Below, piece after piece: positions 25,686-34,754 of a DNA stretch of 49,899 bases. Numbering within the stretch: position 1 is the first letter of the stretch; each line of letters starts with the position of its first letter. A model generated the notes under the pieces. It was not told where the DNA came from. It saw only the letters and a list, made by a program, of their open reading frames with translations, and did not search any database. Location: contig JADFYG010000046.1 in assembly GCA_015233155.1 (NCBI GenBank), positions 1 through 49,899 of the forward strand, written 5' to 3'. This DNA comes from Candidatus Rifleibacteriota bacterium. Its GTDB lineage: Bacteria > Muiribacteriota > Ozemobacteria > Ozemobacterales > Ozemobacteraceae. The position numbers were made by a program, and so were the translations under genes.

Positions 25686-26531
25686 TCACTTCCCGAGATC
25701 GCGCTCAACAAGCATTACATTATCACGTTGCCTGCCACCGATAGTTGCAGCGTAGCTCGCGGAAAATGCGCCGCTTAAAAGAGCGATGAATAACCACAGC
25801 AATAAGTTTGCAGCCGCTTTGCGGGCTGCTTCGGCAGCCACTTGCATAGCCGCAAAAACATCTGATACGCGTCCATCGGCGCCGGCTTGTTGGAGCCCCG
25901 TTTTTGCAGTTACAAGTTGCACCAGATAGGTCTTGTCAGCTGCCGGAATTTCCTTCTGCCGAAGCGCATTAGCAAAAATGAGTTCCACCTCCGCGCGCAT
26001 CGAAGAATCATTCCGATCTGCAGTGGGATGATCTGAACGAAACAATGTATCGACGAAATACGCGTTTGGATCAAAGCTTCGCCCCCCGGTCTGCGTGGTG
26101 CCGACCGTTCCACCAGCCATGGAGGCGGCTGCTCCCGCCAGGAAAGACGCTGTGATTACGAGTGCCACGGCCCAGACCAGAAATCCATGGGCAGTATCCC
26201 GGAAATAAACTTCATGCGTGTGAATTGCGGCCCATTTCGTGCGCAATCGACCCGCCAGGTAGCCTCCCATGGCAGAGGAAATTATCTGCATGGCGATCAG
26301 CCAGACAATGGCCGCCATACCCACCGCCGAGACGGATACGCCGACATTTGTCCACGGCGAAATAGAGGATAAACCAAGACCTGTTCCTAAGGCGAGCAGG
26401 ATAACCGACAATGATGCGGTAACAAATGCGCCACCGATCACTGCGGTCCAAGACACGCCAGACGAGTTTACTTCATCTAAGTGGGACAAATCGGATTGAA
26501 GTTTCCCGGTGGATGGTTCAACTTGTTCCAT
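25686..26531 (-). CDS. Conserved multi-span membrane protein
   Basis: The 281-residue protein has four hydrophobic segments: about 32-55 (GGAFVTASLSVILLALGTGLGL), 67-95, 115-138 (FLVWAVALVITASFLAGAAA) and a C-terminal one near 245-265. The opening segment VSWTAVIGGAFV...LGLGLSSISPW is a pattern I know from conserved membrane proteins sometimes annotated PhnA-like; no function is established. A hydrophilic, mostly helical region (150-235) lies between spans 3 and 4. The ATG at 26531 has AGAGGAAG upstream. The 24-residue micro-protein follows it. Confidence 0.72.
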   Translation of the reverse strand: MEQVEPSTGKLQSDLSHLDEVNSSGVSWTAVIGGAFVTASLSVILLALGTGLGLSSISPWTNVGVSVSAVGMAAIVWLIAMQIISSAMGGYLAGRLRTKWAAIHTHEVYFRDTAHGFLVWAVALVITASFLAGAAASMAGGTVGTTQTGGRSFDPNAYFVDTLFRSDHPTADRNDSSMRAEVELIFANALRQKEIPAADKTYLVQLVTAKTGLQQAGADGRVSDVFAAMQVAAEAARKAAANLLLWLFIALLSGAFSASYAATIGGRQRDNVMLVERDLGK

Positions 26532-26877
26532 GCTGAATCTTCCTCTCTGGTGGAGATATCCAGTAGCTAATTTTCTTTAAAAAAGCACACAAGTTCTTTC
26601 GGATGCCTGCTTTTGTCGGTAGATCGAAACTGGATCTAAACACAGATTAACAACAACGGCATTGATGGGTAATCCCTTGTAACGCCCATGAAAATGATGA
26701 TAACTGACTATTCAATCTTTAATAGTTAGCGTCTCTCATTGCGTTTCATGATTTCAATTATCACCACCACTGTCAATTAAGCCTCAATGGTGCCTTGACA
26801 AGGTCAGATACGGGGGACTATCTTTATAAATAGACTTCCTTAGATGGGGAAAATCATCAGGATCAGGAGAGATAACA
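26532..26877. other. Divergent intergenic region upstream of the signalling block
   Basis: Separates the membrane-protein gene (minus) from the MEDS gene (plus). It contains the promoter at 26795-26824. The remainder is AT-rich and holds no gene that I can see. Confidence 0.55.
26795..26824 (+). promoter_or_regulatory. Sigma-70-type promoter of the MEDS/kinase block
   Basis: Perfect -35 TTGACA (26795-26800), an 18-base spacer and -10 TATCTT (26819-26824). It lies about 50 bases before the start of the MEDS gene, which has AGGAGAG as ribosome binding site. Confidence 0.65.
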
Positions 26878-27501
26878 ATGAGTCAAAAGGATCTGCTGAT
26901 TGATATGGGGTTCACCGACAGGAAATTCCCGGTAAGCACTCACATGTGCCTGATTTACAATTCGGAGGATGAAAGAAAAAAAGTCATTTCAAAATATTTA
27001 CACTCCGGGGTTTTGCATGGAGAAAAGGTTGCCTATCTGGCGGATAATGCAACGAGATCCGAAGTCGGCAAATGGCTCGTAGAATTAGGCGTAGACATAC
27101 AATCACCGGACGTTAAAAAGAATTTAGAAATCCTGGAAGCAGAAAACGTTTACTGCAGCGGTGGATACTTTGCCCCCGATAAGATGCTTGATGCATTAAA
27201 AGTATTCCAGCTTGCAGCTGAAGAGAAAGGTTACAGTTGCCTGAGAGCCAGCGGTGAAATGACATGGGCATTGAAGGGTATCCCGGGGTCCGAGAAGCTC
27301 ATCGCGTATGAGTCAAGACTCAATGATCTCGTAGTAACTCACCCTTTTGTCGCTCTTTGCCAATATGATGCCTCTAAATTCGACGGGAAAACGATTTTCA
27401 ACGTTCTCCAGGTTCATCCTTACATGATTGTAAAGGGCGATATACTTAGCAATCCATACTATATAACTCCTGCTGATTTTTTAAAGACCTATAATAATTA
27501 A
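26878..27501 (+). CDS. MEDS-domain (DcmR-type) sensory protein
   Basis: The 207-residue protein is a single MEDS domain (methanogen/methylotroph DcmR sensory domain). Diagnostic segments are HMCLIYNSEDERKKVISKYL near the start, GEKVAYLADN, the motif GEMTWALKGIPGSEKLIAYE, and CQYDASKFDGKTIFNVLQVH followed by NPYYI at the end. MEDS domains are found alone or fused to kinases and regulators and are thought to sense small, possibly C1-related, signals. It is 15 bases upstream of the hybrid kinase gene and probably feeds it. Confidence 0.9.
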   Translation: MSQKDLLIDMGFTDRKFPVSTHMCLIYNSEDERKKVISKYLHSGVLHGEKVAYLADNATRSEVGKWLVELGVDIQSPDVKKNLEILEAENVYCSGGYFAPDKMLDALKVFQLAAEEKGYSCLRASGEMTWALKGIPGSEKLIAYESRLNDLVVTHPFVALCQYDASKFDGKTIFNVLQVHPYMIVKGDILSNPYYITPADFLKTYNN

Positions 27502-27516
27502 AGGGATGAACAGCCA

Positions 27517-29514
27517 TTGATTCAGACACCAGGAAGCCTTCTCGCGAATCTTTGTGTACTTGCCGTTATACCTGATGAGAAGCGATTAGCCGAGTATTTG
27601 ATAGAATTTATTCCCACAATACCTGGTGTAGGGGCTGTTAGTATTCTGTTTGTAGATCCATATGTTTGCATTGGTGAACCCTGTTTCGGCTGCAAAATTC
27701 GCCTCCAAAAAACCGGGGACCTTTGTGAGGATTGTCCATTTTCACGGAATGACAATTTTGAATTATACCACTTCAAGACCTCACAGTTTGATTTTGGAAA
27801 CGTACTTATAAAAATTTATGATAAAAATATCTATGAAATATTTCATCCGAATTTAACCAATTCTTTCATACTGATATCTATCCAACTTGAAAACATCAGA
27901 AATAGAAAACAACTGCAGATTGCAAATGAAGCGTTGCAAGAAGCTTTGAAAGCCTCGAAAACAAATGAAGCTGCTCTCCGGGATAGCGAAACAAAACATA
28001 GGGAGATGATAGCAAACATTTCGGATGTTATTGCTCTCATGGACGTTAATGGAAAGATAAAGTATTTGAGCCCGAATATCAATAAATGGTTCGGATGGCA
28101 TCCGAAAGAGCTGGTCGAAATCGACAACCTTGCGATGGTCCATCCGGATGACCTCAAACGTGTTCAAAATAATTTTTCTTCTTTTCTTGATAATGGCAAG
28201 CCAGTTATAACTATGGAGTACAGATTTAAATGCCATGATAAAAGCTATAAAATGATCGAGCTCACCGCGACAAATCTTTGTGACGATCCGATTATAAATG
28301 GCGTATTGATGAATTTCCACGACATCACCGAGCGAAAAATGGCCGAGGCGGAACAACAACTTTTTAACCTGCAGATCCAGCAGACCCAGAAGCTTGAAAG
28401 CCTGGGTGTACTTGCTGGTGGCATCGCTCACGATTTCAATAATATTCTTATGGTCATCCTCGGCCACACCGAACTGGCCATGGAAGAAATTTCTCCAGTA
28501 TCTCCGGCCCGAAGTGACATGACCAAGATTTTGATGGCTGTGCGACGCGCAGCCGAGTTATGCCGTCAGATGCTAGCTTATGCGGGCAAAGCTTCCTTTG
28601 CCCAGGAGCATATTTCTTTGCATGCACTGATCGAAGGGATGGCGGATCTGCTCAGATCATCTATTTCCAAAAAAGTTATTTTGAATCTGAATCTGGAAAA
28701 TGATCCGCCGCAAATTCAAGCGGATCCGAGCCAGATCCGGCAGATAGTATTAAATCTGATAGTCAATGCGTCTGATGCTATTGGCGATCGAAGCGGAGAG
28801 ATCACGGTTTCTACGGGGATTACAGATTGCAGCGAGGAATATCTTCGCCAGACAGATCTGGGGTTAAATAGTTCTCCCGGGACCTACGCTCATATTGAAG
28901 TTACGGACACAGGTTGTGGCATGGATGCCGCAACGCGCAGTCGCATCTTTGATCCATTTTATACCACCAAATTTACCGGTAGAGGCCTCGGTCTGGCCGC
29001 AGTTCTAGGCATTGTACGGGCTCACCGTGGCACTCTCAAGGTTAACAGCGAACCCTGCAAGGGAACCAGCTTCAGGGTTCTGTTTCCGGCTTTGAAAACG
29101 GTCGCAGTCGGCCAATCGGTTGTGACTGATTTGAATCAGGGATTACGCGGTCATGGCACCATTCTCCTGGCCGATGATGAAGAGGAGTTGCTGGCCCTGA
29201 ACACCAGAATGCTGGAGAAGATGGGGTTTTCTATTCTGACAGCCACTAATGGTCGCGATGCAGTCGACATCTATAGTACACGGAACAAGGAAATCAGATT
29301 TGTAATCCTTGATCTGACCATGCCGCATATGGATGGCGCAGAAGCTTTCGACAAACTGCGCCAGCTGAACCCTGACGTTAAGGTTATCATTGCCCGCGGA
29401 TATACTGAGGAAGATGTGATACATAGATTTGAGGGCAAAGGATTAACCGGTGTTCTTCAGAAGCCCTTCTCCATGAAGATGCTGAAAACGATGCTTGAGA
29501 AACTTTGTTTATAG
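27517..29514 (+). CDS. Hybrid histidine kinase: Cys-rich sensor, PAS, HisKA, HATPase, receiver
   Basis: The 665-residue protein starts at a TTG at 27517 with AAGGGA about ten bases upstream; no ATG is available in frame. Residues 1-130 form an unfamiliar, possibly GAF-like domain with five cysteines (51, 56, 59, 70, 73; C-x4-C-x2-C-x10-C-x2-C), a plausible Fe-S or zinc site. A helical linker and PAS domain (about 160-285, ending FHDITERKMAE) follow. The HisKA H box GGIAHDFNN places the phosphorylated His at 305. The HATPase domain contains DTGCGMD and GRGLGLAAVLGIV. A C-terminal receiver (from about 542) has acceptor Asp599 in VILDLTMPHMDG. The MEDS gene lies just before it and a second kinase just after. 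Confidence 0.9.
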   Translation: MIQTPGSLLANLCVLAVIPDEKRLAEYLIEFIPTIPGVGAVSILFVDPYVCIGEPCFGCKIRLQKTGDLCEDCPFSRNDNFELYHFKTSQFDFGNVLIKIYDKNIYEIFHPNLTNSFILISIQLENIRNRKQLQIANEALQEALKASKTNEAALRDSETKHREMIANISDVIALMDVNGKIKYLSPNINKWFGWHPKELVEIDNLAMVHPDDLKRVQNNFSSFLDNGKPVITMEYRFKCHDKSYKMIELTATNLCDDPIINGVLMNFHDITERKMAEAEQQLFNLQIQQTQKLESLGVLAGGIAHDFNNILMVILGHTELAMEEISPVSPARSDMTKILMAVRRAAELCRQMLAYAGKASFAQEHISLHALIEGMADLLRSSISKKVILNLNLENDPPQIQADPSQIRQIVLNLIVNASDAIGDRSGEITVSTGITDCSEEYLRQTDLGLNSSPGTYAHIEVTDTGCGMDAATRSRIFDPFYTTKFTGRGLGLAAVLGIVRAHRGTLKVNSEPCKGTSFRVLFPALKTVAVGQSVVTDLNQGLRGHGTILLADDEEELLALNTRMLEKMGFSILTATNGRDAVDIYSTRNKEIRFVILDLTMPHMDGAEAFDKLRQLNPDVKVIIARGYTEEDVIHRFEGKGLTGVLQKPFSMKMLKTMLEKLCL

Positions 29515-29545
29515 ATTCGTCATATTCAGTGAAGCGAGGGGTTTT

Positions 29546-30319
29546 ATGAGTGAATCAGATAATCGGAACATCGAAAATGAGTCAGAACGTCACATTGCAG
29601 TGCTGACTGCCCGGATTGAATCCGTCAATAAAGAAATGCAGTTGCTTGCATACGCTATCTCTCACGACTTGCGTACGCCATTGCGCGCCATAGACGGCTT
29701 TGCCCACATTATCGAGGAGGATTACGGCAGTCTGCTTCCGCAAGAGGGGCGCGTGTTTTTCAGTCGCATCCGCGATAATGCCGAAAGAATGGGACAAATG
29801 ATCGATGGACTGCTAAGTTTTTCCAGACTTGGCGACTGCCCTCTGGAGATAGCGTCAGTCGACACTGTAACGCTGGTAAGACAACTCGTGGAAGAAAAGC
29901 GCGCCGAATTTGGAAATCGCAATATAGATGTGCGGATTGGTTCTCTTCCTTCTTGTCAGGCCGATCCCAATTTGCTCAGACAGGCTTTTCTGGATCTTTT
30001 CTCAAACGCGATTAAATACACACGCACGCGTGACTTCGCAATCATCGAAATTTCCGGCAATTCTGATGATCGGGAAACTATTTTTCAGGTAAAAGACAAC
30101 GGAGTTGGCTTCAATCTGAACTACGCGACGAAACTCTTCACAGTTTTTCAGCGATTCCACCCGGCGGCCGATTATGAGGGCGTTGGCATCGGCCTGGCCA
30201 GAACCCAGCGTATAGTTAAGCGTCATGGCGGTCGCATCTGGGCGGAATCCGCTCCGGATAAAGGTGCAGCCTTTTATTTTTCGATAGGCATGCTGACTCC
30301 GAACAAAGATGGCAAGTAA
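29546..30319 (+). CDS. Cytoplasmic sensor histidine kinase without sensor domain
   Basis: The start is the ATG at 29546, with GAGGGG four or five bases upstream; the frame from 29495 overlaps the previous gene. The 257-residue product has only a HisKA domain (AISHDLRTPLRAIDGF, His40) and a HATPase domain (N box FLDLFSNAIKYT, G1 DNGVGFN, G2 GVGIGLARTQRIV), as in phytochrome-type kinases. With no sensor of its own it may form part of a relay with the hybrid kinase and MEDS protein upstream. Confidence 0.88.
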   Translation: MSESDNRNIENESERHIAVLTARIESVNKEMQLLAYAISHDLRTPLRAIDGFAHIIEEDYGSLLPQEGRVFFSRIRDNAERMGQMIDGLLSFSRLGDCPLEIASVDTVTLVRQLVEEKRAEFGNRNIDVRIGSLPSCQADPNLLRQAFLDLFSNAIKYTRTRDFAIIEISGNSDDRETIFQVKDNGVGFNLNYATKLFTVFQRFHPAADYEGVGIGLARTQRIVKRHGGRIWAESAPDKGAAFYFSIGMLTPNKDGK

Positions 30320-30338
30320 CTTAAAAAAGGAATTCATC

Positions 30339-31013
30339 ATGAACAAACGAGCACCACTAACCAGTCTCATTTCTCGTTCTCTGAACAGAGCTTATACAAC
30401 TGTTGCCCCGATATTTATTTTTTCGATGTTATTTTTCATCAGTTCCGACTGTGCCATTGCCACAGAGATGGCAACCCCTTCCGTGGGTATTCTCGCCAGG
30501 GCGACACTCAAAAGTGCAACCGGCAATATCGATATCATAAAGATTCAGCACGATGATGGAATATATCTCGAAGCCACAGCCACCCCCGGAAAGAAATTTT
30601 GGACAAGCGATAACCTGGGCAGCGAGGACAAGAATTTTATAATTGGCGGAGCCTCAGCGACGCTCGCCATCCGTGACATCGACGGAGACGGCAGGGATGA
30701 AATAGTTACAGCTGCTTTCTACGGCCCTGACGCCAGCGGATTATATGTATACAGATTCATGGACATGAAAACAGGGTTCGTTCCGATTGCGAATTACAGT
30801 GACACTGGAGATTCCGAGATGAATTTCTTCGTTTCTGATATCCGCCAGGAAAGCGGAGAAGACATGGTCATCAACAACGACGGAACCGTCCGCATAATGG
30901 GCAAAATTTATTCCGATAACGGAAATACTCCACCTATGCCAGGGTACTATTATTACAAATTAAAAGACGCCAGGTATCGGCTTTTCAAAACGGAAAAAAT
31001 TCCAGGCAATTAG
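30339..31013 (+). CDS. Exported protein with FG-GAP/VCBS-like segment
   Basis: The ATG at 30339 with AAGGAA about eight bases upstream is preferred over the frame start at 30309, which overlaps the kinase gene. The 224-residue product has an N-terminal hydrophobic signal or anchor (about residues 22-45). A segment LAIRDIDGDGRDEIVTAAFYG (about residues 108-128) matches the calcium-binding loop of FG-GAP/VCBS propeller repeats, and a related FVSDIRQESGEDMVINNDG follows. It is likely extracytoplasmic. It lies ten bases before the transporter gene, in one transcription unit. Confidence 0.7.
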   Translation: MNKRAPLTSLISRSLNRAYTTVAPIFIFSMLFFISSDCAIATEMATPSVGILARATLKSATGNIDIIKIQHDDGIYLEATATPGKKFWTSDNLGSEDKNFIIGGASATLAIRDIDGDGRDEIVTAAFYGPDASGLYVYRFMDMKTGFVPIANYSDTGDSEMNFFVSDIRQESGEDMVINNDGTVRIMGKIYSDNGNTPPMPGYYYYKLKDARYRLFKTEKIPGN

Positions 31014-31023
31014 TCTTCAGATT

Positions 31024-32313
31024 ATGATCCCGTCGATCAATCCCGATCTCTTTTCAGGAATAGAATTCGTTCATCCGTGGTCGGCCGGAATCATTTTCTT
31101 CTTCACGTTTCTTCTGGTGTCATTTCGACAGATTCGCCTTCTGCCGATCGGCCGTCCGGCAGCCGCGCTACTCGGCGCAGTCATGATGGTGATGTTCGGG
31201 GTAATGAGTCCGGCGGAAGCCTATCTCCTGGTAAACTGGGACACGATCTGTCTTCTGCTCGGCATGATGATCATCGCCGAACACTTGCGCGACGCCGGCC
31301 TTTTCGAACGTCTTTCCCGATGGTTTGGAAGCCTGGGTTCCCCTTTCCTGCTGCTGACCTGCGTCTCTCTGGTCGCGGCCCTCGCTTCGGCTCTGCTTGT
31401 AAATGATACGATCTGCGTCGTAATGACGCCTCTCGTCCTTGGAATATGTAGAGACCGCCGCCTGAACCCATTTCCATATCTGATGGCGCTTGCGGTGTCC
31501 TCAAATATCGGATCTGCCCTTACGCTGACCGGCAACCCGCAAAATATGATAATCGGCAGTCTTTCCCACTTCAATTACGCCCGCTTCATAAAACTGATGA
31601 CGATTCCCGTGGCAATTGCATGGCTGATCAATCTGTATCTTCTGTGGCTGTACTACCGTCGATCATTGACTCATCCCGCAACGACTGATGAAGGCGAAGC
31701 AACCTCTGGCATTCGCCGGGAGATTCCGCGTACACGGAGGCTCCGCATTGGGATTACGGCACTGATCATAACGTGCTTCGGCTTTTTTTCCGGATATTCG
31801 ATGGCTTTTTCCGCACTGGCTGGTGCCGTGTTCGTCATAACATTGCACCGCAAAGATCCACGGCTTCTTCTGGAGCGGCTCGACTGGTCGCTGCTGCTTT
31901 TCTTCGCCGCCCTTTTCGTCGTCATAGGTGGCCTGAAAACAAGCGGTCTTGCGGAAGCCGGAACGCGTCTCGCGCTGTCATACGTGAAGGGCGGTCTCGC
32001 CTCGCAGATCCGGATATTTTCGGCGGTCACGCTTGCTGGTTCCAACCTCTTTTCGAACGTTCCGTTCGTTTTGCTGGCTGCGCATAGCGTGCCTCGACTT
32101 GCCTCCCCCGATCTTTTCTGGTGTCTGCTCGCCTATGTCAGCACACTCGCGGGAAATCTGACGCTGTTCGGCTCCGTGGCCAATCTCATCGTCGCCGAGT
32201 CAGCCAGGGACGAATGTGAAATCGGCTTTTTCGCATACGCGAAATTCGGCATTCCTTCGACGATTTTGACGCTCACGGCGGGCATCGGAATTCTGACCGC
32301 GCTTAATCCGTGA
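31024..32313 (+). CDS. ArsB/NhaD-type (ion transporter superfamily) permease
   Basis: The 429-residue membrane protein has ten to twelve predicted spans. It carries the superfamily hallmarks near residues 120-180 (ALLVNDTICVVMTPLVLGIC and SSNIGSALTLTGNPQNMIIG), including a re-entrant TGNPQN loop. The second-half repeat is VTLAGSNLFSNVPFVLL and NLTLFGSVANLIV. These are typical of the ArsB, NhaD, CitM and SLC13 anion/arsenite/sodium transporters; the substrate cannot be told. It closes the operon that starts with the MEDS gene, and its stop is 11 bases from that of the pseudopilin on the opposite strand. Confidence 0.87.
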   Translation: MIPSINPDLFSGIEFVHPWSAGIIFFFTFLLVSFRQIRLLPIGRPAAALLGAVMMVMFGVMSPAEAYLLVNWDTICLLLGMMIIAEHLRDAGLFERLSRWFGSLGSPFLLLTCVSLVAALASALLVNDTICVVMTPLVLGICRDRRLNPFPYLMALAVSSNIGSALTLTGNPQNMIIGSLSHFNYARFIKLMTIPVAIAWLINLYLLWLYYRRSLTHPATTDEGEATSGIRREIPRTRRLRIGITALIITCFGFFSGYSMAFSALAGAVFVITLHRKDPRLLLERLDWSLLLFFAALFVVIGGLKTSGLAEAGTRLALSYVKGGLASQIRIFSAVTLAGSNLFSNVPFVLLAAHSVPRLASPDLFWCLLAYVSTLAGNLTLFGSVANLIVAESARDECEIGFFAYAKFGIPSTILTLTAGIGILTALNP

Positions 32314-32324
32314 TTTAGAGGGTT

Positions 32325-32801
32325 TTACTGCTTTTTCCATGTATAGAGAATGTCGTCACCGACTGCTTTTGGCTTGCCACTGGCACTGGTATTATCGACC
32401 CCGTCAGGCCCTTTGCTCAGCATGTAACCCAGCGCGGAGTCAACAACATAATCGTTATTCCAGGGGTCACGGGGCAATACTTGATCAGGAATGGTTCGAA
32501 AATCCTTGACATATTTTCCAATCAGGCTGCGAAAGTCTTTATTATTGGTCCATGGAGTTCCTTCTAATTGCTCGTATGCAGACAAGGCTTTTGTAAAATT
32601 TTGGAGTTCGTCTTGCGCTGCAACAATCCTGCCTTGGAGATCGGCCTGGATTGCATCATTTCTGGATCGACTGGCATTGCCATGATAGTAGTAAGGCGAG
32701 GCCAGGAGAATAATGCCTGACAAGACAGCCACTATCACCAGTAATTCAATTACCGTAAAGCCCGACCGCTTCCCGGGTTCAATATTTTCAACTGGTTGCA
32801 T
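32325..32801 (-). CDS. Type II secretion/pilus-type pseudopilin (GspG-like)
   Basis: The 158-residue product has a type III (prepilin peptidase) signal: a short positively charged leader (EPGKRSG) then FTVIELLVIVAVLSGIILLA, with Glu5 of the mature protein present. The C-terminal part has GspG-like features (LPRDPWNNDYVVDSALGYML and KGPDGVDNTS, calcium-binding-loop-like). ATG 32801 is preferred; a TTG at 32819 would extend it by six residues. No secretion machinery genes are near, so it is an isolated minor pilin or pseudopilin. Confidence 0.85.
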   Translation of the reverse strand: MQPVENIEPGKRSGFTVIELLVIVAVLSGIILLASPYYYHGNASRSRNDAIQADLQGRIVAAQDELQNFTKALSAYEQLEGTPWTNNKDFRSLIGKYVKDFRTIPDQVLPRDPWNNDYVVDSALGYMLSKGPDGVDNTSASGKPKAVGDDILYTWKKQ

Positions 32802-32879
32802 ACAAGTTTTCTCTTTCAATATAGTTTGTTCCTGATTTTATCAGATTGATCATTTGCATGTATCCATTATTTTTCCGGG

Positions 32880-32909
32880 TTGCGGAACAGACTGAATCTG
32901 CGCTATCAT
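32880..32909 (+). promoter_or_regulatory. Possible promoter of glnS
   Basis: TTGCGG (32880-32885), an 18-base spacer and TATCAT (32904-32909), about 100 bases upstream of the glnS start. A second TTGACA nearer the gene lacks a correctly spaced -10. Confidence 0.35.
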
Positions 32910-33008
32910 GCACGCCAAACAACGTCCTGTTAATAATGCCGCATTTCAGATCTCCGTTGACAACATTTGCGGCTGGATAAATCCCGACGAGCCTGAAAGG
33001 AGCCTTTC

Positions 33009-34748
33009 ATGACGGCTGACACCACAGGGGTACAAACTGAGACGACATCGGCGTCAGAGACCAACACAACGACCCAGACGTCCTCGAATTTCATCAAGAC
33101 GATCATAAATGAGGATCTGAAGAACAATAAGAATGGAGGACGCGTCCAAACGCGCTTTCCACCAGAGCCCAACGGATATCTGCATATCGGTCACGCCAAG
33201 TCGATCTGTCTGAACTTCGGACTCGCGAAAGAGTATCCGGGAGGCAAGTGCAATCTGCGCTTTGACGACACCAATCCGACCAAGGAAGATGTAGAATACG
33301 TTGATTCCATTCAAGAGGATGTCAGATGGCTCGGCTTCGACTGGGAAAACCGACTGTATTTCGCCTCCGATTATTTTGAAAAGCTGTATGGATTCGCCGT
33401 CGAGCTGATAAAACAGGGAAAGGCATACGTATGCAGTCTGACCGGCGATCAGGTGCGTGAACATCGCGGAACCCTTACCCAACCGGGAAAGGACAGTCCC
33501 GACCGCGACCGTTCTATAGCTGATAATCTCGACCTTTTCGCGCGCATGCGGGCCGGCGAATTCGCTGACGGCACCTACACTTTGCGGGCGAAAATAGATA
33601 TGTCTTCGCCGAACATCAACATGCGCGATCCGGCGGTATATCGCATCCGTCGTTTCCACCATCACCGGACCGGCGATGCATGGTGCATCTACCCGATGTA
33701 TGACTTCGCTCACTGCTTTTCGGACATGTTGGAAGGAATAACTCATTCGATCTGCACTCTCGAATTCGAGGATCACCGGCCTCTTTATGACTGGTTCCTC
33801 GACCAGGTGAAAGTGCCGTGTCATCCGCAGCAAATAGAGTTTGCGCGTTTGAACCTCAGCTACACGATGATGAGCAAACGCAAGCTTCTCGAGCTCGTGA
33901 AAACTCAGACAGTGGCCGGCTGGGATGACCCGCGCATGCCGACGATAGCCGGAATGCGCCGCCGTGGCTACATGCCTGAATCCATTCGCGCATTTTGCGA
34001 GGCCATCGGTGTCGCCAAGGCAAACAGCATGGTCGATATGGGCCTTTTAGAGAGCTGCGTTCGTGATGAATTGAACAAACATGCGCAGCGCATCATGGCC
34101 GTTGTCAAGCCCTTGAAAATCGTCATCGAAAACTATCCGGAAGGCAAAGTTGAGGAAGTTGACGGAATCAACAACCCGGAAGACCCCACGGCGGGTTCCC
34201 GCAAGATTCCGTTTTCACGCGAGGTATACATCGATCAGGACGACTTCCGGGAAGTGCCGCCCAAGGGCTACTATCGACTCTCCCCGGGCAAGGAAATCCG
34301 TCTGAAATTTGCGTATTACATCACGTGTCAGAAGGTGATCAAGGACGAAAAAACCGGAGAAATCATCGAGTTGCGTTGTACATACGATCCGGCTTCACGC
34401 GGCGGCACGACCGCCGACATGCGAAAGGTAAAAGGGACGTCTCACTGGGTTTCCGCGCAGCATGCTGTCGAAGCCGAAGTGCGCCTCTATGATCATCTTT
34501 TTTCGACCCCGAATCCGGCCGAAGCCGAAGACTGGAAGAGCATCCTGAATCCGAAGTCCCTCGAAGTAATCCACAACTGTAAGGTAGAACCAGGCATGAG
34601 AAATGCGGTGGCTGGAACTCGTGTCCAGTTCGAGCGAACGGGTTACTTCTGCGTTGACTCAGATTCAAAACCCGGTAAACCGGTTTTCAATCGTACCGTC
34701 GGTCTGCGCGACACCTGGGCAAAAATCGAGAAGTTCCAGAAAGGCTGA
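33009..34748 (+). CDS. glnS: Glutaminyl-tRNA synthetase
   Basis: The 579-residue enzyme charges tRNA-Gln with glutamine using ATP. It shows the class I signature [16 protein letters not shown] (HIGH at 59-62), the RFDDTNP segment, the KMSKS-type [13 protein letters not shown], and the anticodon-binding beta-barrel half. The N-terminus has a Thr/Ser-rich extension of about 30 residues ahead of the usual start. The ATG at 33009 has AAGGAG six bases upstream. The next gene is glmS, six bases downstream on the same strand, so both glutamine-using enzymes are co-transcribed. Confidence 0.96.
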   Translation: MTADTTGVQTETTSASETNTTTQTSSNFIKTIINEDLKNNKNGGRVQTRFPPEPNGYLHIGHAKSICLNFGLAKEYPGGKCNLRFDDTNPTKEDVEYVDSIQEDVRWLGFDWENRLYFASDYFEKLYGFAVELIKQGKAYVCSLTGDQVREHRGTLTQPGKDSPDRDRSIADNLDLFARMRAGEFADGTYTLRAKIDMSSPNINMRDPAVYRIRRFHHHRTGDAWCIYPMYDFAHCFSDMLEGITHSICTLEFEDHRPLYDWFLDQVKVPCHPQQIEFARLNLSYTMMSKRKLLELVKTQTVAGWDDPRMPTIAGMRRRGYMPESIRAFCEAIGVAKANSMVDMGLLESCVRDELNKHAQRIMAVVKPLKIVIENYPEGKVEEVDGINNPEDPTAGSRKIPFSREVYIDQDDFREVPPKGYYRLSPGKEIRLKFAYYITCQKVIKDEKTGEIIELRCTYDPASRGGTTADMRKVKGTSHWVSAQHAVEAEVRLYDHLFSTPNPAEAEDWKSILNPKSLEVIHNCKVEPGMRNAVAGTRVQFERTGYFCVDSDSKPGKPVFNRTVGLRDTWAKIEKFQKG

Positions 34749-34754
34749 CAAGAC

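Noticed and set aside
27506..27520. Four-codon minicistron ATG AAC AGC CAT TGA overlapping the TTG start of the hybrid kinase
   Set aside because: Could act in translational coupling, but such tiny frames arise by chance and no further support is visible.
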